This document shows, in pieces, positions 10,905 to 19,149 of a DNA stretch of 64,000 nt (positions are counted from its first letter, which is position 1; each line of letters opens with the position of its first letter). Source of the stretch: Myxococcus guangdongensis (GTDB taxonomy: Bacteria > Myxococcota > Myxococcia > Myxococcales > Myxococcaceae); assembly GCF_024198255.1 (NCBI RefSeq), contig NZ_JAJVKW010000004.1, positions 496,001-560,000 on the forward strand, in the 5' to 3' direction. The notes under the pieces are model-generated. The model was not told the origin of the DNA. It did no database searches and worked only from the letters and a program-made list of their open reading frames with translations. The position numbers and the translations under genes are program-made.

Positions 10905-12182
10905 GTGGCGCTGATCGTCCAGAAGTATGGCGGTACCTCCGTTGGTGACACCGAGCGGATGAAGAACGTCGCCCGCCGCTGTCTGGCCGCCCAACAGGCG
11001 GGCCATGACGTGGTGGTGGTGGTCTCGGCGATGTCGGGTGAGACGAACCGGCTGCTCAAGCTGGTGGCGCAGATCACCGACCGTCCAGACGAGCGTGAGC
11101 AGGATGTCGTCGTGGCCACCGGGGAGCAGGTCTCCATCGGGCTGGTGGCGATGGCCATCCAGGCCCAGGGTGGAAAAGCGACGAGCTTCCTGGGGCATCA
11201 GGTGCGCATCGTCACCGACAGCACCTTCTCGAAAGCGCGCATCAAGAGCATCGACGCGCAGCCCATCCGCCAGGCCCTGTCCAAGGGGCACATCGTGGTG
11301 GTGGCGGGCTTCCAGGGCGTGGACGAGGAGGGCAGCGTCACGACGCTGGGGCGCGGCGGCTCGGACACCACGGCGGTGGCGGTGGCCGCGGCGCTGAGCG
11401 CGGATGCGTGTGAAATCTATACGGACGTCGACGGCGTCTACACCACGGACCCGAACATGGTCCCCGCCGCGCGCAAGCTGGAGCGCATCGCCTACGAGGA
11501 GATGCTGGAGCTGGCGAGCGTGGGCGCGAAGGTGTTGCAGATCCGCTCCGTCGAATTCGCCATGAAGTACAAGGTGCCGCTCTGGGTGAAGTCGTCGTTC
11601 TCCCAGGACCCGGGCACACTCGTGTGTGAGGAGGACAAGTCCATGGAGGACGTGCTGGTCCGCGGCGTGGCGTATGACCGCAACGAGGCGAAGATCACCA
11701 TCTGCGGCGTGCCGGACGTGCCGGGCGTGGCGGCGAAGATCTTCGGCCCGCTCGACGAGAAGCACATCGTGGTGGACCTCATCGTCCAGAACCAGTCCCG
11801 CGAGGGGCGCACGGACCTGACCTTCACGGTGGGCAAGTCGGACTTCCTCAAGGCGCAGGAGGTGGTGCGCGAGGCGGTGAAGGAGATTCCCATCTCCGGC
11901 ATCGAGACGGACGACAACGTGGCGAAGGTGTCCATCGTCGGCGTGGGCATGCGCAACCACTCGGGTGTGGCGGCGCGGATGTTCACGGCGCTGTCGGCGG
12001 AGGGCATCAACATCCAGATGATCTCCACGTCGGAGATCAAGGTGTCGTGCGTGGTCCACTCCAAGTACACGGAGCTGGCGGTGCGCGCGCTGCACACGGC
12101 GTTCGGGCTGGACCAGCCGCTGCCGCCCGAGGGCGCGACGACGGTGTCGGAGACGGCGGCGCTCAAGGGCGAGAAGGTCTGA
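10905..12182 (+). CDS. lysC: Aspartate kinase
   Basis: The 425-residue protein phosphorylates aspartate at the entry to lysine, threonine and methionine synthesis. The N-terminal kinase domain carries [21 protein letters not shown] and [11 protein letters not shown]. Two ACT regulatory domains follow from about residue 265 ([17 protein letters not shown] and [19 protein letters not shown]), the arrangement of feedback-controlled monofunctional aspartokinases. GTG 10905 has GGGAGG at 11 bp. The upstream reading frame toward 10794 overlaps hutH's start and lacks family similarity. It is divergent from hutH across about 110 bp and is followed 4 bp later by the ComEA-like gene. Confidence 0.95.
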   Translation: MALIVQKYGGTSVGDTERMKNVARRCLAAQQAGHDVVVVVSAMSGETNRLLKLVAQITDRPDEREQDVVVATGEQVSIGLVAMAIQAQGGKATSFLGHQVRIVTDSTFSKARIKSIDAQPIRQALSKGHIVVVAGFQGVDEEGSVTTLGRGGSDTTAVAVAAALSADACEIYTDVDGVYTTDPNMVPAARKLERIAYEEMLELASVGAKVLQIRSVEFAMKYKVPLWVKSSFSQDPGTLVCEEDKSMEDVLVRGVAYDRNEAKITICGVPDVPGVAAKIFGPLDEKHIVVDLIVQNQSREGRTDLTFTVGKSDFLKAQEVVREAVKEIPISGIETDDNVAKVSIVGVGMRNHSGVAARMFTALSAEGINIQMISTSEIKVSCVVHSKYTELAVRALHTAFGLDQPLPPEGATTVSETAALKGEKV

Positions 12183-12186
12183 GCCG

Positions 12187-12603
12187 GTGGCGGGGCGGAC
12201 GGCCGCGCTCGCCATCGTCGCGTTGGCGGTGATGGGTGTCGGGGCGGTGGCCCGCTGGCGCTGGCCGGATTCCCGGTCAGCGTTGGATTGTCCTCCGGAG
12301 GCGGTGCGGATTCGGGCGGACGGGGTGGCGACGTGTGGTGAGGGCGAGGAGCCCACGGGGGCGGCGGCGCTGGCGTTGGGGCGCAGGCTGGACCTGAACG
12401 TCGCCACGGCGGAGGAGCTGGCGTTGTTGCCGGGAGTAGGGGCTTCGCTCGCGCGGGCGCTGGTGGAGGCCCGGGATGCGGCGGGCGGGTTCCGGAGTTG
12501 GGAGGCGGTGGACGAGGTCCCCGGGGTGGGGGAAGCCCGGTTGAAGACCCTCCAGGCGGCCACGGTGTTGGGCTCGCCTCCGGATGCCGGGCCCGTGTGG
12601 TAA
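12187..12603 (+). CDS. ComEA-like helix-hairpin-helix protein
   Basis: This 138-residue protein has an N-terminal hydrophobic segment (residues 5-22) that acts as signal or anchor. Near the C-terminus it has a pair of helix-hairpin-helix motifs: DLNVATAEELALLPGVGASLARAL, then FRSWEAVDEVPGVGEARL. The block beginning LN-A-AEEL is typical of ComEA, which binds incoming DNA in the periplasm during transformation. The GTG start is 4 bp after the lysC stop, so the two are co-transcribed. The link with lysC is probably positional only. DNA uptake has not been shown from sequence. Confidence 0.8.
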   Translation: MAGRTAALAIVALAVMGVGAVARWRWPDSRSALDCPPEAVRIRADGVATCGEGEEPTGAAALALGRRLDLNVATAEELALLPGVGASLARALVEARDAAGGFRSWEAVDEVPGVGEARLKTLQAATVLGSPPDAGPVW

Positions 12604-12612
12604 GCACGCGGC

Positions 12613-14982
12613 GTGCAGATCGCCTGCCCTCAGTGCTCGATGCAGTATGCCTTGGATCCCCGCCTGCTTCCGCCGGGAGGGGCGTCGGTCCAGTGTACGC
12701 GCTGCGGCCATGTGTTCCTGGCCTCGCCCCAGGCGCAGGCCCCGCGCCCCGTGACCTCGGAGGGCGCCGGGCCCAAGACACCGAGTGGTTCGTGGCCCAC
12801 GACGCCCGGTGGAAACCCGAGCTTGATGCGCACGCAGATCTTCGGCTCTGGCCAGTCGCCGAATGGCGCGGCCCAGACGACTGGGGCCGCGGGCGCGCAT
12901 GGGACGACGCAGCCCCCCGGCGCGGTGGGCGGAGGCCATGGGGCCCCGCAGACGTTCGATGCCGTGAGCGGGAAGGGTGGGGCGCAGGGCTCGGGTGGCC
13001 ATGGGGCCCCGCAGACCTTCGGAGCGGTCGGCTCCCAGGGCGCGACACCGGCTGAGGGCGCGGCGGGCTCCCATGGTGCGACGCAGACGTTTGGCGCGGT
13101 GGGTACGCCCGGAATGACGCAGTCCTCGTCGGGGACTCACGGAGCAACGCAGACCTTCGGTGCGGTCGGCACTCCTGGCATGACGCAGGCGTCGTCCGGT
13201 GCGCACGGTTCGACGCAGACGTTCGGGGCGGTCGGCACGCCCGGAATGACGCAGGCGTCGTCAGGTGCTCACGGTTCGACGCAGACGTACGGCGCGGTGG
13301 GCACGCCTGGAATGACGCAGGCGTCGTCCGGTGCGCACGGCTCGACGCAGACGTTCGGGGCGGTCGGCACTCCTGCAATGACGCAGGCGTCGTCAGGCTC
13401 TCACGGTTCGACGCAGACGTACGGCGCGGTGGGCATGCCCGGAATGACGCAGGCGTCGGCGGGTGCTCACGGCTCGACGCAGACGTACGGCGCGGTCGGC
13501 GCCCACGGGGCGACGCAGACGTTCGACACGGTCCCTCAGTCAGGCTCCGCTCCCGCCACTTCAGGGAGCCTGATCTTCCCCAGCCACACGGGCGGAAGCC
13601 CACGCCAGACCGCCCAGGTCTTCGGTTCGGCCACCTCGGGCCCTGCTCCAGCGCCCCCCTCGATTGCTCCCGTGACGCTCAACGCATCGGGGACCTCAGG
13701 CGCGAGCGCGTCCACGCCCGCCTCGATCGGGCGCACGCTCACGTACGGCGCCGTGTCCGACTCGGCCGAAGCAGCTCCCGTCCCCGAGCTCCCCGCCGAG
13801 AGCTCCACGCATCTGTACGGCGAGGCCTCGCCATCCAGCGACCTCTTCGGTGCCGCCAACGCCGGGACGCCCGTCAATCGCAAGACCTCCGTCTACGGCG
13901 CGGCCACCGACGCCGAGTCGCGCGGGGTGAACCTGCCTCCCGTCGAACTGCCTGGACTCGGCGCGCTCGCAGCGGCCGGTGGTCCCGGTCCCAGCGCCTC
14001 GGAGCCCGCCTACCGCCGAGGCGGCGTCTCCCTCCCTCCCGAGCTGCTGTCCGCGAACCGTGAGTCCGCCGACCTCGCGGCCTCGGAGCCCGCGAGCTCC
14101 TCGCGACTCTGGATGGGGCTGCTCGTGGCGGCTGGCGTGCTGCTGGCTGGAGTGCTCGCCTATCCCGCCTGGAAGAACCGCGACGTGGACATGCCGGCCA
14201 CCGCGGTGACCGAGAAGGAGCGGGCCTCGGTCCTGCTGCGCCGGGACGACGCCTCCTCCAGAGACCAGGCCATCCAGAGCCTCAAGGCCCTGACGGCCAC
14301 GCATCCCAAGTACACCGAGGCCCAGGCCGAGCTCGTCGTGGCGCTCTCGCTGCGCCTGGGCGAGCTCCAGGCCGAGGCCGAGCGGCTGCGAAACCAGGGC
14401 GAAATCCTCCAGCGCGACATCGACAACCGCGCCACCGCGCAGGCCACCGTCGACTGGGAGAGCCGCGTCAACGCCCTGAAGGCGCAGCGTGAGGACGTCA
14501 TCAAGGCCGGCGGCCCCCTGCGCATCGAGATCGACCGGCTGCGCAAGGAAGTGGACGTCCTCGCCGAGGCCCTCGAGGCCGCCCCCGAGGTGGAGCCCAC
14601 GCCGGCCCTGGCCGCGCGCGTGAAGGCCCGGGCCCTGCACGCCGGTGTGACGGCGGCGCCGGATGCCCTCGCGCTGGCCGAGCGTCTGCGCAATGTGGAA
14701 GGCGCCCCGAAGGCGTGGAGCACCGTGGCCCGCGCCGAGTACGTGCTCAGCTCGGGCTCTCCGCCGGACTCGGTGGCCCAGTCGGTGGCGGAGCTGGAGG
14801 CGCTCCGTCAGGCGGATGGCACCCTCCTGCGCCCCTACGTCCTGGGAGCCCGCCTGGCCCTGCGCCAGAAGGACCCGGCGGCGGCGCGTTCACTGTTGGA
14901 CGACGTGCTGGCGCTCAACAAGAACCACGAGCTGGCGCGAAAGCTGCTCGAACAGGTCTCCGCGAGCGCCTCGCAGCCCTGA
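12613..14982 (+). CDS. Zinc-ribbon (MJ0042-type) protein with 22-residue repeats, one TM helix and a coiled coil
   Basis: The 789-residue protein begins with an MJ0042-type zinc ribbon (CPQCSMQY...VQCTRCGHVF, residues 5-35). A long low-complexity Gly/Ser/Thr/Ala-rich region follows, holding six 22-residue repeats (unit AHGSTQTFGAVG then TPGMTQASSG) plus partial copies. A single membrane helix lies at about residues 501-518. The C-terminal part is helical and charged, with TPR-like or coiled-coil character. The topology suggests a cytoplasmic zinc ribbon and a periplasmic C-terminal domain. This recalls AgmX/GltJ-type gliding proteins, but I see no GYF or TonB domain. GTG 12613 is 9 bp after the ComEA-like gene. 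Confidence 0.8.
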   Translation: MQIACPQCSMQYALDPRLLPPGGASVQCTRCGHVFLASPQAQAPRPVTSEGAGPKTPSGSWPTTPGGNPSLMRTQIFGSGQSPNGAAQTTGAAGAHGTTQPPGAVGGGHGAPQTFDAVSGKGGAQGSGGHGAPQTFGAVGSQGATPAEGAAGSHGATQTFGAVGTPGMTQSSSGTHGATQTFGAVGTPGMTQASSGAHGSTQTFGAVGTPGMTQASSGAHGSTQTYGAVGTPGMTQASSGAHGSTQTFGAVGTPAMTQASSGSHGSTQTYGAVGMPGMTQASAGAHGSTQTYGAVGAHGATQTFDTVPQSGSAPATSGSLIFPSHTGGSPRQTAQVFGSATSGPAPAPPSIAPVTLNASGTSGASASTPASIGRTLTYGAVSDSAEAAPVPELPAESSTHLYGEASPSSDLFGAANAGTPVNRKTSVYGAATDAESRGVNLPPVELPGLGALAAAGGPGPSASEPAYRRGGVSLPPELLSANRESADLAASEPASSSRLWMGLLVAAGVLLAGVLAYPAWKNRDVDMPATAVTEKERASVLLRRDDASSRDQAIQSLKALTATHPKYTEAQAELVVALSLRLGELQAEAERLRNQGEILQRDIDNRATAQATVDWESRVNALKAQREDVIKAGGPLRIEIDRLRKEVDVLAEALEAAPEVEPTPALAARVKARALHAGVTAAPDALALAERLRNVEGAPKAWSTVARAEYVLSSGSPPDSVAQSVAELEALRQADGTLLRPYVLGARLALRQKDPAAARSLLDDVLALNKNHELARKLLEQVSASASQP
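13069..13530 (+). repeat. 66-bp in-frame tandem repeat
   Basis: Six 66-bp units (13069-13464), followed by two partial units, encode a 22-residue repeat in the zinc-ribbon protein. Units differ mostly at third positions, so the repeat is old enough to have drifted while the peptide was kept. Confidence 0.9.
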
Positions 14983-15008
14983 AACGACGTGCGTCACGCC
15001 CGGGAGGA

Positions 15009-15029
15009 GGACTGGAGAAAGTCCAGTCC
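15009..15029 (+). terminator. Hairpin after the lysC operon
   Basis: GGACTGGA-gaaag-TCCAGTCC is a perfect 8-bp stem 27 bp after the stop at 14982, with no T-run. It is a plausible terminator or transcript-end hairpin before the glycosyltransferase gene. Confidence 0.45.
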
Positions 15030-15150
15030 CACCCAGCGTTGATCCCCACGCCTGCCCCAGCGCTCCGAGCGGAGCCGGGGACTCGGGCGGGGCATGCCTC
15101 TTGCTGAACCCAGGGCCGATTCGAGGACTGGGTCTTGGGAGGCATGGTCG

Positions 15151-16335
15151 ATGGCGGAGGTCTTCTTCTGGTGTGCCGCGCTGCTGCTGGCGCACACATA
15201 TTTTCTCTACCCATTGAGCCTGTTCGTGCTGGATGGGGCGGCGCAGGTGGCGCAGAACATCCGGGCGATGCGAGGGGGGGACGCTCGCCGTGAGCTGTCG
15301 AGGAGACGTGGGCCCGCCCCGTCGGTGAGCCTGGTGGTCGCGGCGTACAACGAGGCGTCCTGCATCGAGCAGAAGCTCGAGAACAGCCTGGCCTTCGACT
15401 ACCCGGCCGACCGGTTCGAGGTGCTCATCGGCTCGGATGGCTCCACCGACGGCACCAACGAGCGCGTGCTGGAGTGCCGGGACGAGCGCGTGCGCCTGTC
15501 ACCCGCGCCCCGCGCGGGCAAGACGACGGTGCTCAACCGCTGCATCCCCATGGCCAAGGGCGACATCGTGGTCCTCTCGGACGCGAACACGATGATCGAA
15601 CCCGACGCCATCGAGAAGCTGGTGCGCCACTTCGATGATCCGGAGGTCGGGGCGGTCTGCGGCAAGCTGCGCCTCTACAACCCGACGAAGAAGGACTACG
15701 AGGAGAGCGCGTACTGGAGCTACGAGTCCCTCATCAAGATGTACGAGGGGCGCCGGGGCGCGGTGGTGGGGGCCAACGGAGGCCTGTACGCCATCCGCCG
15801 CACGCTCTACACGCAGCTGCCGCCGTCCACCATCGTGGATGACTTCGTCATCCCGCTGCGCATCCTCGAGAAGGGCTACAAGGTCGCGTACGAGGAGAAG
15901 GCCGTCGCGCACGAGGAGACGACGGAGGACTACGGCAAGGAGTTCGGTCGCCGCGCGCGCATCGCCGCCGGCAACTTCCAGAGCCTGCGCATGGTGCCGG
16001 GGCTCCTGCTGCCCACCGCGGGCTTCCCCGCGTTCGCGTTCTGGTCGCACAAGCTCTTGCGCTGGTGCGCGCCCGCGCTGATGGGCGTGGCGCTGCTGGC
16101 GAACCTGTTCCTGCTCGACAGCCTGTTCTACCGCGCCACGCTCTTCGGCCAGGGCCTGTTCTACGCGCTGGCGTACCTGGGGAAGGTGGGCGTGCTCAAG
16201 CGGGGCGCGGCGAAGCGGGTGGCCTCGGTGGCCTACTACTTCGTCACCATGAACCTGGCCATCGTCGTGGGCTTCTGGCGCTTCCTGCGCAACTCGCAGC
16301 GCGCCGCGTGGGACCGCACCGCGCGCGCGTCCTGA
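15151..16335 (+). CDS. Membrane glycosyltransferase, family 2
   Basis: The 394-residue protein has an N-terminal membrane segment. The GT-A catalytic domain (PSVSLVVAAYNEA, then LIGSDGSTDGT, SDANTMI as the DxD-like site, and GANGGLYAIRR) is followed by the VDDFVIPLRILEKGYKV segment that supplies the acidic base, and RRARIAAGNFQSL. Two or three membrane helices close the protein. It should transfer a sugar from a nucleotide sugar on the cytoplasmic face, for a polysaccharide or glycolipid. ATG 15151 has GGGAGG at 8 bp; upstream in-frame starts lack this. No other polysaccharide gene is adjacent. Confidence 0.88.
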   Translation: MAEVFFWCAALLLAHTYFLYPLSLFVLDGAAQVAQNIRAMRGGDARRELSRRRGPAPSVSLVVAAYNEASCIEQKLENSLAFDYPADRFEVLIGSDGSTDGTNERVLECRDERVRLSPAPRAGKTTVLNRCIPMAKGDIVVLSDANTMIEPDAIEKLVRHFDDPEVGAVCGKLRLYNPTKKDYEESAYWSYESLIKMYEGRRGAVVGANGGLYAIRRTLYTQLPPSTIVDDFVIPLRILEKGYKVAYEEKAVAHEETTEDYGKEFGRRARIAAGNFQSLRMVPGLLLPTAGFPAFAFWSHKLLRWCAPALMGVALLANLFLLDSLFYRATLFGQGLFYALAYLGKVGVLKRGAAKRVASVAYYFVTMNLAIVVGFWRFLRNSQRAAWDRTARAS

Positions 16336-16367
16336 GACGACGTCTTCGGACGCGTTCGCTTCACCGG

Positions 16368-16395
16368 CGCCCGGCTCCTTCCCTGGAGTCGGGCG
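16368..16395. terminator. Bidirectional terminator between convergent genes
   Basis: The stem CGCCCGGCTCC / GGAGTCGGGCG (11 bp with one G-T pair, 6-nt loop) lies between the ends of the glycosyltransferase (16335) and the NlpC/P60 lipoprotein gene (16405). Confidence 0.7.
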
Positions 16396-16404
16396 TCGTG
16401 CGTT

Positions 16405-17268
16405 TCAGCGCAGGGCCACGGGGATGGGCGCGGGCTTCTTCTTCGCCGGAGGGCTGGCGGGGAGCACGCTGCCGTAGGCCGCGAAGAGCTGGCCGGTGAG
16501 CACCGGGGCCTTGTTCGGGCCGGGGTGGCGCAGCAAATCGTTGAGCACCTCGCCCGTCTTCGGATCTCTCGGCAGGTGGGGGCGCGCCAGGTTCATCCGG
16601 TAGCGCACCACGCCCCGGCCCACCCGGTGGATGACGGTGACGGTGCCCTGGTCATCCACGCCGTCGACGATGCCCACGTGGGTGAGGCCGTCGTTGCGGC
16701 GGCCATCCCGGTTCTGGTCATACGTCTCGTTGAAGAACACCAGGTCTCCGGGTACCGGCCGGCCGTCCTCGTACACGCGGCCATTCGCGCGGGCATAGCG
16801 GTACAGCGCGGTGACGCCGTTGTCCCCGGGCTTGAGCGTGCCCCGGAAGGACAGGCCCGCCTGCGCGTAGACGCCCTCGATGAGGCCCGTGCAGTCGGAC
16901 GGGTACTTGCGCCCGTCGAACGTCACCTGCGGCTTGCCCACCACCGAGCGCGCCGCGGCGAGGACCTTCGCGCGCGCATCGGCCGAGACAGGGCGCAGGC
17001 TCGCGGTGCTCACCGGGGGGGGGGCCGGCTTGCCCTTCGCCGGCCGGGACGCGGTGGCGCGCGCGGGCGTCTTCGCCTTGGCCGGCGCGGACTTCTTGGG
17101 CGGAGCCTCCGCCACGGGCGTGGACAGCGACTCGCGCGGGAAGGCCGGCGGCGAGGCCGAGTGGTAGCGGACCGCGTACGAGTCCAGCCAGGGCTCCAGC
17201 CGGCCGGACGGGGTGGCGCAGCCCGTCGCGAGCATCGAGAGCATTCCCATCAGCGTGAGCCACCGCAT
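16405..17268 (-). CDS. NlpC/P60-family peptidase lipoprotein
   Basis: The 287-residue precursor has a lipoprotein signal with lipobox ATGC (Cys17). A Lys/Ala/Pro-rich linker runs to about residue 90. The NlpC/P60-like domain carries Cys126 in YPSDCTGLIEGVYAQAG, His197 in THVGIV and a third polar residue near His214. Such enzymes cut peptidoglycan stem peptides, so the product probably remodels the wall from the outer membrane. The Pro/Lys linker could span the periplasm. ATG 17268 has GGGAGG 7 bp upstream; longer in-frame starts would destroy the signal peptide. It is divergent from the next lipoprotein gene. Confidence 0.85.
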   Translation of the reverse strand: MRWLTLMGMLSMLATGCATPSGRLEPWLDSYAVRYHSASPPAFPRESLSTPVAEAPPKKSAPAKAKTPARATASRPAKGKPAPPPVSTASLRPVSADARAKVLAAARSVVGKPQVTFDGRKYPSDCTGLIEGVYAQAGLSFRGTLKPGDNGVTALYRYARANGRVYEDGRPVPGDLVFFNETYDQNRDGRRNDGLTHVGIVDGVDDQGTVTVIHRVGRGVVRYRMNLARPHLPRDPKTGEVLNDLLRHPGPNKAPVLTGQLFAAYGSVLPASPPAKKKPAPIPVALR

Positions 17269-17402
17269 GCGCGACCTCCCTGTAGCGTCCTGGGGCACCA
17301 TGCTGGCCCCAGGTTCGTGTGTCGTCAAAAAACCTACCCAGGCAACCGTCCGTGGCGGCGCGTGTTTCCGGGGGGAGCGGGGTGCGGTATTGCTCCAGGA
17401 GA

Positions 17403-19094
17403 ATGTTTTCACTCCGCCGAGTCTTCCCCGTCCTCCTGCTGGCCACCGGGTGCCTGCCCAATCCGTATGACCGCGCCGCCAGCACGGACACGGTGGAGGG
17501 CTATCGCGCCTTCCTGCGGGAGAACCCGACGCACCCGGATGGTGACGCCGCCGAGGCCCGGCTGGAGGAGCTGGAGTTCGAGGAGGCGAAGCGGCTGCAC
17601 ACGGTGCTCGCCTACAAGCGCTTCCTGGAGGCGTACCCCGAGGCGCCGCACTCGCGCACCGCGAAGACGCTGCTGGAGGGCCTGCGCTTCAACGCCGCGA
17701 AGGAGGCCGACGCCGTGGCCGCCTGGAAGCAGTTCCTCCAGGAGCACCCGGACGGCGCCCAGCGCGACGAGGCGAAGCGGCTGATGCTGGAGGCGGAGTC
17801 GCGCGAGCTGGCGACGACGGAGGACCCGAAGCGGCTGGCGGAGTACCTGCGCGAGAAGCCGGATGATCCACGCCGCCTCCAGGTCGAGTCACGGCTGGAC
17901 GCGCAGGCCTTCGAGCAGGCCAGGGGCTCCGGCGCGACGAAGCTGTTCGCCTACCTGAAGGACTTCCCGGCCGGGGTGCACCGCGAGGAGGCGCGCGTGC
18001 TGCTCCTGGGGCTGGAGGTGGAGGGGCTGCTCGTCTCCGGCCTGGTGGACGAGGCCGAGGCGCGGGTGAAGGCGCATCCGCTGGGGCCCAAGCTCACGGA
18101 CTTCCCCGCGCGACTGACGCGCGCCCGGGCCGAGCAGGCCGCGCTGGCGCATCCGGATCCGCTCGTCCGCGCCGCGCACGTGGGCCACTACCTGCGGGAC
18201 CTGGAGGACCTGAAGCGCTCGCTCCTGGCTCCGGACGCGCTGGACCGCTGGCAGGCGGCCGAGGAGCTGGGTCAGCACGTCTCCGTGCGCGCGGTGGACC
18301 CGCTGCTGGACGCGCTGCGCTCGGCGCGAAACCCGTTGATCCGCCAGAACGCGCTGGAGTCGCTGCGCACGGTGCTCACGTCGCTGCCGCGTCCGGTGGC
18401 GGAGTACGAGGTGGCCTCCCGGCTGGACGCCCTGCGCGAGAGGGCCAGCAGCGCGGAGATGTACCTCACCGTCGCCGTCCTCCTGGACCTCTCCGGGCAG
18501 TTGCCGCAGGCCTCCACCGAGTACCAGCGCGCCTTCGACTCCGGGGTGCCGGACCCCGTGGTGCTGCGCCGCTGGGTGGACATCCGCGAGGGGCGCAAGC
18601 AGCCCTTCTCCGCCGCGGTGGCCGCGCGCCAGCTCGCCGTGTGGGCGCTGAACGTGGCCCGCGACGAGACGGTGACGACCGAGGGCCGCGTGCCCCTGGC
18701 CTCGGCGCGGCAGCTGTGCGCGGCGGCCGTCAACGCGAGATTCGCCCAGGAGGCCATCGCCCGCGCCCGCTCCTTCTCCACCGAGTTCCCCGAGGACCTG
18801 GCCGAGTTCGAGCGCCGCGCCGAGGAGGCCCGCCGCCTCACCGAGGCCCGGCTGGGCGACGCGGAGCTGCTCCTCCGGGAGCAGTCCCCCGGGGTGCGCA
18901 CCTGCTCGGACCGCGGCGTCACCGAGCGGCTGGAGGGTGGGGTGAAGGAGCGCACCGCCGCCCTGGCCTCGGTGGGCACGAAGCTGCCCCAGGTGGGGCG
19001 GGTGCTGCTGGAGCTGGCCCGGGAGCGGGATCCTTCCGCCCAGGTCCGCGAGGCGGCCTCGGCCCGGCTGACGGCGCACAAGCCCGCGCCGTGA
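17403..19094 (+). CDS. Lipoprotein with TPR/HEAT-like repeats
   Basis: The 563-residue precursor begins MFSLRRVFPVLLLATGC, with lipobox ATGC. The mature protein is made of repeated helical units: the first 200 residues hold TPR-like pairs (YRAFLRENPTHPDGDAAEARLEELEFEEAKR and variants). A HEAT-like stretch follows near residues 275-320 (DRWQAAEELGQHVSVRAVDPLLDAL, ARNPLIRQNALESL), with a second one at the C-terminus. This scaffold suggests protein binding at the membrane. AGGAG abuts ATG 17403 very closely, so GTG 17382 with GGGGGAG at 4 bp is an equally plausible start; both keep the signal peptide. Confidence 0.8.
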   Translation: MFSLRRVFPVLLLATGCLPNPYDRAASTDTVEGYRAFLRENPTHPDGDAAEARLEELEFEEAKRLHTVLAYKRFLEAYPEAPHSRTAKTLLEGLRFNAAKEADAVAAWKQFLQEHPDGAQRDEAKRLMLEAESRELATTEDPKRLAEYLREKPDDPRRLQVESRLDAQAFEQARGSGATKLFAYLKDFPAGVHREEARVLLLGLEVEGLLVSGLVDEAEARVKAHPLGPKLTDFPARLTRARAEQAALAHPDPLVRAAHVGHYLRDLEDLKRSLLAPDALDRWQAAEELGQHVSVRAVDPLLDALRSARNPLIRQNALESLRTVLTSLPRPVAEYEVASRLDALRERASSAEMYLTVAVLLDLSGQLPQASTEYQRAFDSGVPDPVVLRRWVDIREGRKQPFSAAVAARQLAVWALNVARDETVTTEGRVPLASARQLCAAAVNARFAQEAIARARSFSTEFPEDLAEFERRAEEARRLTEARLGDAELLLREQSPGVRTCSDRGVTERLEGGVKERTAALASVGTKLPQVGRVLLELARERDPSAQVREAASARLTAHKPAP

Positions 19095-19149
19095 AGTCCG
19101 GCTGATCCGTTCGTCCCGGGCGGGCGGGGCGGTTAGAGTTCCGCGCCCC

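Noticed and set aside
16405..17412. Longer start for the NlpC/P60 gene at 17412
   Set aside because: It would put 48 residues before a perfect lipoprotein signal. GGGAGG directly precedes ATG 17268.
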